This document shows positions 1-7,584 of a stretch of DNA of 21,140 nt, in pieces; within the stretch, counting starts at the first letter, position 1, and each line of letters starts with the position of its first letter. Source of the DNA: TWA4 sp051879215 (GTDB lineage Bacteria; Bacillota; Clostridia; Lachnospirales; Lachnospiraceae); the NCBI GenBank assembly GCA_051879215.1, contig JBJELP010000008.1:1-21140 (forward strand), read 5' to 3'. Under the pieces are notes generated by a model, which worked only from the letters and a program-made list of their open reading frames with translations, was not told the origin of the DNA and did no database searches. The position numbers and the translations under genes are program-made.

Positions 1-112
1 CAATATTAATAGCTAAAAAAAGAAAGTCTGTAATCCATCCTTTTCCATACAGACTATTTCCGCAAATTCCAAATACATATATTTGCAGTAAAATAATACG
101 AATGATCTTCAT
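1..112 (-). CDS. Partial hydrophobic protein, third gene of the blaI/M56 operon (runs off the left edge)
   Basis: An ATG at 112-110 opens a frame that stays open to the edge, giving 37 codons that begin MKIIRIILLQIYVFGI. An AGGTGG ribosome site lies four bases before the start. Only 12 bases separate it from the stop of the M56 peptidase gene, so it is probably co-transcribed. The visible part is hydrophobic with two Lys/Arg residues at the front, as expected for a signal sequence or first membrane segment. A second hydrophobic stretch begins near residue 33. No family can be assigned from so little sequence. The evidence is the start context, the spacing and the open frame; the product is unknown. 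Confidence 0.55.
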   Translation of the reverse strand, partial: MKIIRIILLQIYVFGICGNSLYGKGWITDFLFLAINI

Positions 113-124
113 TTTACCACCTCA

Positions 125-1567
125 CTAATACTGATCAGCTGTGTAATAACTGCCCGTTATTTTCACACTTGCGGAATTGGGATTGCTCACAAATACCCTG
201 TATGTTCCGGACTTTGACAAAACAAACTTATGCGTTATGTCCCCTGTTTTATAAATATATCTTGTTGTTCCATCCGGTTCTACGATTCCTGCTTTATATT
301 TAACAGTGCCCGGATTTCCGGTTACAGATACGGTGATGCTCTGTGTGGATGCTGCATAAAATCCGCCGCTGTACCATCTGCTGTATCCTGACACTGTGGT
401 GGATATCAAGCTATTCGGTTCTGCCTGTATCTCAGCATATTCTTCCGGTAATACAGCATCCGCTCCCGGTTCTTCGATGATTTCCACACCATCGTATTCA
501 TCCATCTGGAGTGTTTCCTCTATCCCGCTTTCCGTTCCTTTATCCATGCCGTTGTGAATCCGATCCGATGCATATACAACTGCAGGGAAAATCATAGCTG
601 TCAGAAGTATACATGCGGTGAAAGAACCTGCAACAATTCGGTAATTCAGTTTTCTTTTATGATCGGTTTCCATAATACATTCAATCCTTTCTTTTAATAC
701 GCTCCTGCTTTTTCCAAAGCCAATATCCAATACATTTTTGGGTGTTTTTAACGATTCCCGCAGTTTCTGATACCGCACGCCTTCCCGATACAATGTCTCT
801 GCATATGCCAATGGATCGACACCGGATATTCCCGTGACACAATAATCACAGTATAGTTCATCCACTCTTTCCAATTGGGTAAACAGGGACTGCAGTAAGG
901 GATTAAACCAGTGAATGCATTCCAGAATGGCAGCCAGCCTTCTGATTTTCCGATCCCCGTTTTGATAATGCGTCAGTTCATGCATCAGAATATGTTCTGC
1001 CTGCTGTTCATCCAATGTCCCTGCCGGAATCAGGATTACAGGATTTCCCTTTTCTGTGAGCAGTTCCGATGTCATCAGACCATACCCCTGTCTGACCTGA
1101 ACGGTTTTATTCAGATGAAAAGACTCTGCCATCTGCCGGGCCATGGACTGTACCCAGGGTTCAGCAGGAAAACAGCTTCTGACCAGCTTCTTTTGAAACA
1201 TCTGTTTTCTGAGCCTTACGGAAAAGGCAGACAACATCCCAATCAGCCATATCATGGACATGGAATTATATACTTTTTGTGACCGTTCTTCCATCCCCCA
1301 TATGGAAACAGTTGACGGAATCCAGTACACATAAAATAACAGCACAATACACAAAACCTGCAGCACCATGATTCCCACCAGAAACAAATGCATCAGCCGG
1401 TATGATTCCGCAATATAATGCTTTCTGATCAGAACCTGATTCCATTTTCTATATATGGCATATACAATTCCGTAGATAACAGATGTCATCAGCAGAAAGA
1501 GGACAAATCTGCTGGAAAACAAGGTTATATTATATCGAAAGACCTTCCATGCGTATCCAGAGCCCAT
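125..1567 (-). CDS. M56-family (BlaR1/MecR1-like) membrane metallopeptidase with a non-penicillin-binding outer domain
   Basis: A 480-residue membrane protein. Hydrophobic segments lie at about residues 20-38, 58-82 and 103-118. The gluzincin zinc motif HELTH is at 196-200 and the third ligand region DELYCD at 236-241. A further membrane segment spans about 310-333. In characterised relatives, such peptidases respond to an outside signal and relieve repression by their partner BlaI/MecI. Here the part after the last membrane segment is an acidic linker (about 345-385) and a small beta-rich domain ending in YTADQY. The penicillin-binding transpeptidase fold of true BlaR1 is absent, so beta-lactam sensing is unlikely and the ligand is unknown. 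The start lies one base after the blaI stop, with an AGAAGG-like site inside the end of blaI, suggesting translational coupling. The family call is firm; the signal is not known. Confidence 0.85.
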   Translation of the reverse strand: MGSGYAWKVFRYNITLFSSRFVLFLLMTSVIYGIVYAIYRKWNQVLIRKHYIAESYRLMHLFLVGIMVLQVLCIVLLFYVYWIPSTVSIWGMEERSQKVYNSMSMIWLIGMLSAFSVRLRKQMFQKKLVRSCFPAEPWVQSMARQMAESFHLNKTVQVRQGYGLMTSELLTEKGNPVILIPAGTLDEQQAEHILMHELTHYQNGDRKIRRLAAILECIHWFNPLLQSLFTQLERVDELYCDYCVTGISGVDPLAYAETLYREGVRYQKLRESLKTPKNVLDIGFGKSRSVLKERIECIMETDHKRKLNYRIVAGSFTACILLTAMIFPAVVYASDRIHNGMDKGTESGIEETLQMDEYDGVEIIEEPGADAVLPEEYAEIQAEPNSLISTTVSGYSRWYSGGFYAASTQSITVSVTGNPGTVKYKAGIVEPDGTTRYIYKTGDITHKFVLSKSGTYRVFVSNPNSASVKITGSYYTADQY

Positions 1568-1568
1568 A

Positions 1569-1967
1569 TCACTTTACCTTCTTTTTCCTTTTTTCCAGAT
1601 AATCTCTGATCTTGTCCAGTTCTTCCGCATCCTCGAGGGAATTAATCAGCGTCTGTGCCATAATATCCGTTGAGTTATCGAAAGTCAGTTTTTTCACCCG
1701 CATCAATTCCCTTGTCCGGAATTCCTCTTCGCTTATACACGCTCTGTATACAATCGACTGATGGATCTTTCCATCTGGCTCTGCCAATCCTTTCTGTATC
1801 AGAGTCTGTATCATTGTATTCAATGCAGAACGTGAAAGTTTTGTTCCGCACTTCTTTTCCAGTCTTATATCAATATCCGGGACAGTAGCTGCACCGCCAG
1901 CCTCCCATATGCACTGCATAATCATCTGCTGTCTGTATCCTACTTCATCTTTATCGATACGTCCCAT
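1569..1967 (-). CDS. BlaI/MecI-family transcriptional repressor
   Basis: A winged-helix repressor of the BlaI/MecI/CopY family, 132 residues from the chosen start. The N-terminal half carries the helix-turn-helix (YRQQMIMQCIWEAGGAATVPDI, then SRSALNTMIQTLIQKGL). The C-terminal half would hold the dimerisation helices and the region normally cleaved or destabilised on induction. An ATG four codons upstream (1979) exists, but it is preceded only by an A-rich stretch. The internal ATG at 1967 follows a perfect GGAGG by six bases, so I use it. The gene is first in an operon with the M56 peptidase, which is its expected activator. A promoter with an overlapping dyad at 2012-2039 is the likely self-regulated site. 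The usual TACA/TGTA Bla box is not seen, so the recognition sequence differs from the staphylococcal one. Confidence 0.85.
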   Translation of the reverse strand: MGRIDKDEVGYRQQMIMQCIWEAGGAATVPDIDIRLEKKCGTKLSRSALNTMIQTLIQKGLAEPDGKIHQSIVYRACISEEEFRTRELMRVKKLTFDNSTDIMAQTLINSLEDAEELDKIRDYLEKRKKKVK

Positions 1968-2011
1968 ATTATCCTCCATTCTTTTTATTAAATTGTCGCA
2001 TTAATCAGATA

Positions 2012-2045
2012 TATCTATTATATAATCAGAATATAGATAATACAA
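2012..2045 (-). promoter_or_regulatory. Promoter and candidate operator of the blaI/M56 operon
   Basis: On the minus strand, TTGTAT (2045-2040) and TATAAT (2022-2017) are separated by 17 bases. An inverted repeat, TATCTAT (2012-2018) and ATAGATA (2033-2039), fills the spacer and covers the -10 box. A repressor bound there would block RNA polymerase, which fits autoregulation by the BlaI-type protein. The promoter is read directly from the bases; assigning the dyad to this repressor is inference. Confidence 0.6.
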
Positions 2046-2065
2046 ATAAAAAATCTGCCCACGCC

Positions 2066-2094
2066 AAAAAGGGCTGCCGCAATTGCGGCAGCCC
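2066..2094 (-). terminator. Rho-independent terminator of the S1/relQ unit
   Basis: A perfect 10-bp GC-rich stem (GGGCTGCCGC and its complement, 2071-2094) with an AATT loop is followed on the minus strand by TTTTT. It lies 28 bases past the stop of the alarmone synthetase gene. It separates that gene from the blaI promoter downstream. Confidence 0.85.
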
Positions 2095-2122
2095 TCAGAT
2101 CACCCTGATGCATTATTATATT

Positions 2123-2779
2123 TTACTGAATTTCCTTCACAGCACTGGTTGCTTTCAGTTTCTGAATCTCTTCATTCAATGAAAGCATCCTCTGATCCAG
2201 CGTATTAATGATATCAGCACACTCTTTCAGTTCATCATAAATATGTTCCGGAGCATTCCCTTCAAATTTGTAATAAATTTTGTGCTCCAGACTCGCCCAG
2301 AAATCCATGGCAATGGTACGAATCTGAATTTCCACTCTGGCAGTTTCCATTCCGGTGGAAAGATAAATCGGAACGGATACAACCATATGGTAACTCTTGT
2401 AGCCATTCTCCTTGGGGTGCTTGATGTAATCCTTTATCTTCAGAACAACCACATCGTCCTGTCTGGCAATCATGCCGGCAATCCGATAGATGTCTGATGT
2501 AAAAGAACAGATAATCCGTATACCGGCAATATCATAGAGCTGTTTCTCCATGTTGGCTATTGTCGGTTCGAAACCCATTCGTTTCAGCTTTCGTGCGATA
2601 CTGTCGGGTGACTTGATACGCTGTGTCACATGCTCAATGGGATTATATCGATGGGAATGGACAAACTCACTGTTGAGGATATCGATCTTGGTTCCGATTT
2701 CCTTCAATGCTGAACTAAACATCAGCTGTGATCTTCTCCAGTCCTCAGTCTGAGCAGCAACTTCTTCCTGTATCGTCAT
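2123..2779 (-). CDS. relQ: Small alarmone synthetase (GTP pyrophosphokinase, RelQ/YjbM-like)
   Basis: A single RelA/SpoT synthetase domain without the hydrolase, TGS or ACT domains of long Rel proteins, so it should make (p)ppGpp from ATP and GTP or GDP. Counting from the chosen start (218 residues), conserved blocks are YDIAGIRIIC (82-91), HPKENGYKSYH (121-131), VEIQIRTIAMDFWASLEHK (149-167) and a helical C-terminal tail of the kind used for oligomerisation. The frame could begin at a TTG (2803) or an ATG (2785). The ATG at 2779 has AGGGG exactly six bases before it, so I prefer it. It follows the S1-domain gene with no clear promoter between them, and a strong terminator follows. The family call is firm; the exact symbol (relQ versus relP or ywaC) rests on the synthetase-only architecture and the C-terminal helices. 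Confidence 0.85.
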   Translation of the reverse strand: MTIQEEVAAQTEDWRRSQLMFSSALKEIGTKIDILNSEFVHSHRYNPIEHVTQRIKSPDSIARKLKRMGFEPTIANMEKQLYDIAGIRIICSFTSDIYRIAGMIARQDDVVVLKIKDYIKHPKENGYKSYHMVVSVPIYLSTGMETARVEIQIRTIAMDFWASLEHKIYYKFEGNAPEHIYDELKECADIINTLDQRMLSLNEEIQKLKATSAVKEIQ

Positions 2780-2885
2780 GTACATCCCCTGCCTGTTCTG
2801 CAAATATCCCGGTAATACCTTCGCCGGATACCGTAATCAGCCGGATACATTCCTGAAACAGAATGTAAAACGATCACGGTTCTGA

Positions 2886-3575
2886 TTACAGCTGAATATC
2901 CTTTAACAGATCGCCAAAGGTTGTAACTGCCTTGCCTTTTTCCTTGTAGTGGAAGGTCTCTTCCTTGGGAGCTGCAGCTTCTTCTTCCTTCTTTGCGTCT
3001 TCAACAACAGCTCTCATGCTGAGGCTGATCTTTCTCTTTTCGTTGGAAAGAACCTTAACGGTTACCTTATCGCCAACTGCCAGAACTTCATCGGGTGTCT
3101 TGATTCTCTTTGTGCTGATCTGAGAAATGTGAACCAGACCGCTGATTCTGTCACCCAGGTCGATGAATGCGCCGTAATCCTTAATGGATTCTACGGTACC
3201 TTCCAGAATGCTGCCTACAGCGATGGATTCGAATTTCTTCTTTCTTTCTTCACGTCTTGCAACTTTTCTGCCGGACAGGATCAGACGCTTTTCATCTTCC
3301 TTAGCTTCGATGATCATAACATCAACGGTCTTGCCAAGCCATGATTCCAGATCTTCTACATATTCAGCAGAAAGCTGTGATGCGGGAATAAATCCGCGAA
3401 CACCATCAATATATGCAACAACACCGCTCTTTACCACACCTGCGATTTCAACTGTGATAACAGTGTTTGCTTTCATCTTTTCTTCAAAACCTGCCCATAC
3501 AGATACTGCTTCTGCGGTTTCAGCTGTTTCTTCAACTGTTTCTTCAACTACTTCTTTTACCATTTCTTCGCTCAT
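2886..3575 (-). CDS. Protein with two S1 RNA-binding domains
   Basis: A 229-residue cytoplasmic protein. It has an acidic Glu/Val-rich N-terminus, a first S1-like domain (about 36-104, with GVVAYIDGVRGFIPASQLS) and a charged KVARREERKKK connector. A second, more canonical S1 domain follows (about 119-188, with GTVESIKDYGAFIDLGDRISGLVHISQIS), then a Lys/Glu/Ala-rich tail. Ribosomal protein S1 has four to six such domains, so this is a short relative probably acting on mRNA or the ribosome. Two starts are possible: ATG 3581 is only three bases from AGGAGG, while ATG 3575 is nine bases away. I use 3575. A perfect consensus promoter precedes it and relQ follows, so abundant co-expression with the alarmone synthetase is likely. 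Its precise role is unknown. Confidence 0.8.
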   Translation of the reverse strand: MSEEMVKEVVEETVEETAETAEAVSVWAGFEEKMKANTVITVEIAGVVKSGVVAYIDGVRGFIPASQLSAEYVEDLESWLGKTVDVMIIEAKEDEKRLILSGRKVARREERKKKFESIAVGSILEGTVESIKDYGAFIDLGDRISGLVHISQISTKRIKTPDEVLAVGDKVTVKVLSNEKRKISLSMRAVVEDAKKEEEAAAPKEETFHYKEKGKAVTTFGDLLKDIQL

Positions 3576-3611
3576 TTTCATATACCTCCTGATAAAACTC
3601 GCGTAATTTTA

Positions 3612-3640
3612 ATTATAACATCAATTATACCTCATGTCAA
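3612..3640 (-). promoter_or_regulatory. Perfect consensus sigma-A promoter for the S1-domain gene
   Basis: TTGACA (3640-3635), 17 bases, TATAAT (3617-3612) on the minus strand. It begins nine bases past the stop of the helicase-loader gene and is followed by AGGAGG at 3590-3585. The match to both hexamers and the spacing is exact, predicting strong constitutive transcription of the S1/relQ unit. Confidence 0.8.
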
Positions 3641-3648
3641 AGGAAGAA

Positions 3649-4635
3649 TCAAATCGATTTCAGTCTTTTCTGCAGACGGATGTCCGCTCCGTACAGATGC
3701 AGAATCCGGTAATTGCTGATCAGCCGTGAACTGATCCGCTCAGAGTAGAGGTCACTGATCTCCCCGATGGAAAGATTGGTGGATATCACCACCGGAAGAT
3801 TCTTCCTTGCTCTTTCATTGATACAGGAAAACAGCCCCGAAATTGTAAAATTGTTGGTCATTTCCGTTCCCAGATCATCGATGATCAGAAGGTCGCAATG
3901 ATAGATGTGATGATACATCAGCTCATCTTCCGGTTCTGCATCGTCCTGAAAACGGTGTGAGGAAAATATCTCAAACAATTCTGCTGCGGACAGATAAATA
4001 ACGGAAAAACAGTTATCGATCAGTTCTTTGGCTATGCAGTGGGTCAGAAAGGTCTTGCCGGTTCCGGCATTGCCGGTGAGAAGCAGATTCGTTTTCTCCG
4101 TGCTGAAGTTTCTGACCATATTCCGGCAGATATCATAGATACCGCGGATATTCTCAAGGGGACTGATATTCCCTGCAGATGCGGTATCATCATACCATTC
4201 AAACGAAAACGTGTCAAAGTTTTCTTTTTTCAGGATTTCCCGCAGATCGGACTGCCGGTACAGCAGTTCGATTTCCTTCTGCTGAAAACATCTGCATTTT
4301 TTTCCGGATATGAATCCGGTATCTTTGCAGGCGGGACAGGAATACTGCAGCTCCAGCGCATCTTCCGGATATCCGTTTGATAAAAGCAGTACACGCTTCT
4401 GTTCCTTCAGATCCGCCAGACGGGTTTTCAGCTCCCGAAGGGAATTCGCATCTCCTGACAGGAGTTTCCTTGCCTGTCCGGCTGCTGTCCGGACAATTTC
4501 CTCCTCCAGACTGCGAATTGCCGGGATTTTCCGATAAATCTCCTGTGTCCGGCTTTCCTGTTCACGGACATGCTGAAATTTCAGCTGGTTATACTCCCTC
4601 ATAATTTCTTCAAACTGTGAATTTGTCAATGCCAT
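3649..4635 (-). CDS. DnaI/DnaC-type AAA+ helicase loader ATPase
   Basis: A 328-residue protein of the DnaC/DnaI/IstB AAA+ group. The N-terminal part is helical and ends in a zinc-finger-like cluster CPAC...CRC (C100, C103, C114, C116), as in helicase-interacting domains. The ATPase module has Walker A GNAGTGKT (188-195), Walker B DLLIIDD (248-254), a sensor-like STN (285-287) and an ERISSRL arginine-finger region (299-305). It probably loads the replicative helicase at origins or restarted forks, acting with the DnaD-domain protein encoded 35 bases upstream. An AAGGGAG site precedes the ATG. IstB-like transposition helpers are related, but there is no transposase nearby and the zinc cluster plus DnaD partner favour a replication role. 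Confidence in the family is high. Confidence 0.87.
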   Translation of the reverse strand: MALTNSQFEEIMREYNQLKFQHVREQESRTQEIYRKIPAIRSLEEEIVRTAAGQARKLLSGDANSLRELKTRLADLKEQKRVLLLSNGYPEDALELQYSCPACKDTGFISGKKCRCFQQKEIELLYRQSDLREILKKENFDTFSFEWYDDTASAGNISPLENIRGIYDICRNMVRNFSTEKTNLLLTGNAGTGKTFLTHCIAKELIDNCFSVIYLSAAELFEIFSSHRFQDDAEPEDELMYHHIYHCDLLIIDDLGTEMTNNFTISGLFSCINERARKNLPVVISTNLSIGEISDLYSERISSRLISNYRILHLYGADIRLQKRLKSI

Positions 4636-4670
4636 GACCAGACTCCCTTCTCTGAATTCTTCGGTCTGAT

Positions 4671-5870
4671 TTATTCCGAATGATGGTTTCCGTCGGAAAC
4701 CGCACTCAGGGTTTTCTGCAGAGCATCGTAGTCGTAAGTTCTCTGCTCAAAGCTGTGGAACTGCGCACCTGCTTTCGGCTGCCCGGAATGTCTGCCTGTT
4801 TTCTGCTGTGTATCCTTTCCGGCTGCCGCCTTCTTTTTCTGATACTCTTCGTCCAGAGTTTTCACCTGATCCAGTCCGGAAATACCGGCCTTTTTCCACC
4901 GGGACAGAATGGATTCCACATAATTCAGGTTGGGTTCATGGATGGAGATCATTGTCCGGTTGCAGGCTTCCACCACCATATCCAGTGAAAATCCGTAATT
5001 TCGGAACCATCCGTCGATAATCTCCCGTTCCCCCGGTGCCGGCTGTCTTCCGTTCAGCCCCAGGGCCTTCATAACCGCATAAAGGTTCTTATCATGAAGG
5101 GGGGTATAAATCTTGGCCTGTTCCACGGTTCTGATCTGCTTCTGATGCCAGTCAATGGCCACAGCCTCCATGTACCGGATGCTGCGGTGACCGTTGGTTA
5201 CACAGTATTCCACCAGATATTCCATCAGGCCGGTTTCCATTTGCAGCCGGTCATACATCCAGGCAAAGGTTTCACAGTCATTCCTCGACAGAGGGGATCC
5301 GATATACTGCTCTGCAATAAACAGAATACGGCCGAAATTTTCATCGGCGGAAACCTTACCGAAATCCACCGTTTTATCCGGAATCGGTACAACGTCCCCA
5401 CTGACGGAATCTGCAGAACCGGTAGTCGATACCAATTGTGCCGCAGAGGATGCGGATCCGTCAGTTGTTTTCTGTGATCCGGCTCCTTTTTCTTTCCGGG
5501 GTGCACGAACCGCAGCCAGTTCCGCTTCTGCAGCAGACAGATTCTGCGGACCCTGCACGCCTTCTTCTGCTCCCTTCGGTTCCATCAGCCGGATTCCGGT
5601 CAGTTCGCCGGTATCTTCCGAAAACTGCAGTTCCATCAGTCCCTTTTTTTTCCAGTACCGAAGGGAACGAAGCACATCACTTTCACTGCAGTCCAGTACA
5701 TCCGCCATATGGCTGACCGAAATCTCTGATAACGGATCCATATACAACCGCATAAGAAGGAGATACGTTTTCAGATGGCTGGAACCTGCTGTTACCATAT
5801 ACTGATCTATAAAAACATTGGAAATCAGAGTATATCCTCCTCCGATTCCCGTTACTTTCAAACTGCTCAT
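4671..5870 (-). CDS. DnaD-domain replication protein with winged helix and two DnaD modules
   Basis: A 399-residue protein. Residues about 30-95 form a winged-helix region (ISVSHMADVLDCSESDVLRSLRYWKKKGLME), then a low-complexity Ala/Ser/Glu linker (97-170). Two DnaD/DnaB-like modules follow, at about 178-246 and 258-331. Each ends in the family's Y-x3-(I/V)-x3-W pattern: YMEAVAIDW (233-241) and YVESILSRW (317-325). The basic tail is rich in Lys and Gln. In Bacillus, DnaD and DnaB remodel origin DNA and recruit the helicase loader. Here one protein with two modules is paired with a DnaI/DnaC-like ATPase 35 bases downstream. The upstream gap holds four DnaA boxes and a 9-bp inverted repeat around a possible -10, so DnaA may control this operon. 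Function is by family; which Bacillus protein it replaces is unclear. Confidence 0.85.
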   Translation of the reverse strand: MSSLKVTGIGGGYTLISNVFIDQYMVTAGSSHLKTYLLLMRLYMDPLSEISVSHMADVLDCSESDVLRSLRYWKKKGLMELQFSEDTGELTGIRLMEPKGAEEGVQGPQNLSAAEAELAAVRAPRKEKGAGSQKTTDGSASSAAQLVSTTGSADSVSGDVVPIPDKTVDFGKVSADENFGRILFIAEQYIGSPLSRNDCETFAWMYDRLQMETGLMEYLVEYCVTNGHRSIRYMEAVAIDWHQKQIRTVEQAKIYTPLHDKNLYAVMKALGLNGRQPAPGEREIIDGWFRNYGFSLDMVVEACNRTMISIHEPNLNYVESILSRWKKAGISGLDQVKTLDEEYQKKKAAAGKDTQQKTGRHSGQPKAGAQFHSFEQRTYDYDALQKTLSAVSDGNHHSE

Positions 5871-5940
5871 ATTTCTTTCCTTATTCGTTGTCTATCTTGT
5901 TCTTCTGTTTCAGCTGCCGCAATGTTTCTTTTAGAAAACA

Positions 5941-5975
5941 GTATGCTGACCAATATTACCATATGATCAGCATAC
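5941..5975 (-). promoter_or_regulatory. Candidate extended -10 promoter inside a 9-bp inverted repeat, upstream of the DnaD gene
   Basis: GTATGCTGA (5941-5949) and TCAGCATAC (5967-5975) form a perfect inverted repeat with 17 bases between. On the minus strand the interval contains TGGTAATAT (5961-5953), an extended -10 pattern. No good -35 box is visible. There is no T tract, so it is not a terminator. It is best read as an operator around the dnaD promoter for an unknown regulator. Confidence 0.45.
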
Positions 5976-6047
5976 CAGCCTTCGTCCTTTATTCATTTGT
6001 CACAAGGTCAGATGATATCAACACACTTTCAACACCTAATAAACGTA

Positions 6048-6164
6048 TTATCCACAGTCTGTTTGTGGATAATGTGGATAATGCAGTGCAAAAACACCAG
6101 TCATTTCCATCTTTCCTGCCTGTTTTTCTACATTTTCCTGACCTTATCCGAAAAGTTATCCACA
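6048..6164. promoter_or_regulatory. Cluster of four perfect DnaA boxes
   Basis: TTATCCACA occurs on the plus strand at 6048-6056 and 6156-6164, and on the minus strand (TGTGGATAA) at 6064-6072 and 6073-6081. The first two face each other across seven bases and the second and third abut directly. TTATCCGAA at 6144-6152 is a 7/9 match. The cluster lies between the murC stop and the dnaD promoter region. DnaA may regulate the dnaD/helicase-loader operon, or the cluster may be a titration or secondary-origin site. The chromosomal origin is normally beside dnaA/dnaN, which are not here. Confidence 0.8.
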
Positions 6165-6169
6165 ATACG

Positions 6170-7567
6170 TTACATACCCAGCAGTTTTTCGCCCACTCTG
6201 TAGATATCTCCGGCTCCCATGGTGATGACCACATCACCGGCTTCACAGTTGGTCAGAAGGAAGGTTTCAATGGCATCAAAGGATTCCAGATTATGTACCT
6301 CCGTACCCAGCTTTTCAATCCGGTCTGCGATATCCTGCGAGCTGACTCCCAGGGTATCGGTCTCTCTGGCTGCATAAATGGGTGCCAGTACCACTGCATC
6401 TGCTGCGGCCAGACTCTTTGCGAAATCATCCAGCAGGGCCTTCGTGCGGGTATAGGTATGGGACTGGAATACACACCAGAGTTTGCGATGTTTCATCTTT
6501 TTAGCTGCATCAAGAGTTGCATCGATTTCCTGGGGATGGTGCGCATAATCATCCACAATGGTCACTTCACCGATTTTGCCCTTGAATTCAAATCTTCTGT
6601 GTGCGTTGCCGAATTTTTCCAGGGCAGAGGCGATATACTCCGGTTTAATCCCCTGTTCCAGGGCAACAGCTGCGCAGGCAAGGGCATTTTTCACATTGTG
6701 AACACCGGGTACATTCATCTTAATATCCACAACCGGTTCCTGTGCATCACCGTTCTGATGCATCAGTGTAAAGGAAGCACATGCATTGTCATCGTAGATA
6801 AGATGGGCTGCTGTATAGTCGGCACCGCTGCCTTCCATACCAAAGGTTACCACACTGCACTGCAGACCGTCTGTCAGTTCTTCATAGTTCTCAATTTCCT
6901 CATTGATCACCAGCACACCGCCCTTGGGAAGCTTTTCCATAAAAAGGCGGAAAGAACGGCGGATATCGTGAATATCCTTGAAGAAATCCAGATGATCTTC
7001 TTCGATATTCAGAACGGCTTCCACAGTCGGATAGAAGGACAGAAAACTGTTGGTATATTCACAGGCTTCTGTAATAAAGCAGTCCGATTCTCCCAGATGG
7101 AAATTTCCATGGATGCAGTCCAGCATACCGCCCACGGTAACGGTGGGGTCTTCCTTTGCTGCCATCATCACTTCCGTAACCATGGATGTGGTGGTTGTTT
7201 TTCCGTGGGTACCGGATATTGCAATTGCTGTTTTGTAATTCCGCATGATCTGGCCCAGCAGCTCTGCTCTCGTCAGGCGGGGAATCCCCAGACGGATGAC
7301 TTCTGCCAGTTCCGGATGGTCTTCATGAATGGCAGCGGTATATACCACCACATCAATCTCATCGGCATGGATATTGGATGCGGTCTGATGATAGGAAATC
7401 ACTGCACCTTCCGCTTCCAGCTGTTTTGTCAGATCTGATTCTTTCATATCGGAACCGGTTACGGTAAATCCTTCTTTCATCAGGATCTCCGCAAGGCCGC
7501 TCATGCTGATGCCGCCGATTCCCATAAAATAAATTCTGCAGGGTTCATTAAAATTAATCTGATACAT
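6170..7567 (-). CDS. murC: UDP-N-acetylmuramate--L-alanine ligase
   Basis: MurC adds L-alanine to UDP-MurNAc in the cytoplasm using ATP, the first amino acid step of the peptidoglycan stem peptide. At 465 residues it has the family's full length. Motifs in order are the nucleotide-binding GIGGISM (16-22), the ATP loop GTHGKTTT (119-126), EACEY (167-171), the VPGVHNVKNALA block (287-298), RRFEFKG (324-330) and DDYAHHP (339-345). GGAGG precedes the ATG at a proper distance. It follows the shikimate-kinase-like gene by 17 bases and is presumably co-transcribed with it. No classic terminator is visible after its stop; instead the DnaA-box cluster begins six bases later. Confidence 0.96.
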   Translation of the reverse strand: MYQINFNEPCRIYFMGIGGISMSGLAEILMKEGFTVTGSDMKESDLTKQLEAEGAVISYHQTASNIHADEIDVVVYTAAIHEDHPELAEVIRLGIPRLTRAELLGQIMRNYKTAIAISGTHGKTTTTSMVTEVMMAAKEDPTVTVGGMLDCIHGNFHLGESDCFITEACEYTNSFLSFYPTVEAVLNIEEDHLDFFKDIHDIRRSFRLFMEKLPKGGVLVINEEIENYEELTDGLQCSVVTFGMEGSGADYTAAHLIYDDNACASFTLMHQNGDAQEPVVDIKMNVPGVHNVKNALACAAVALEQGIKPEYIASALEKFGNAHRRFEFKGKIGEVTIVDDYAHHPQEIDATLDAAKKMKHRKLWCVFQSHTYTRTKALLDDFAKSLAAADAVVLAPIYAARETDTLGVSSQDIADRIEKLGTEVHNLESFDAIETFLLTNCEAGDVVITMGAGDIYRVGEKLLGM

Positions 7568-7584
7568 GGTTCATTCCTCCATAA

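Noticed and set aside
3649..4635. IstB-type transposition helper
   Set aside because: No transposase or terminal repeats flank it; the zinc cluster and DnaD-domain partner indicate a replication loader.
6048..6164. The DnaA-box cluster as the chromosomal origin
   Set aside because: dnaA, dnaN, recF and rpmH are not nearby and no clear unwinding element adjoins the boxes; a regulatory or auxiliary role is more likely.
5888..7438. 516-codon open frame on the plus strand
   Set aside because: It is almost entirely antisense to murC, whose motifs are unmistakable. The protein has a random-looking Cys/His/Phe-rich composition and no ribosome site.
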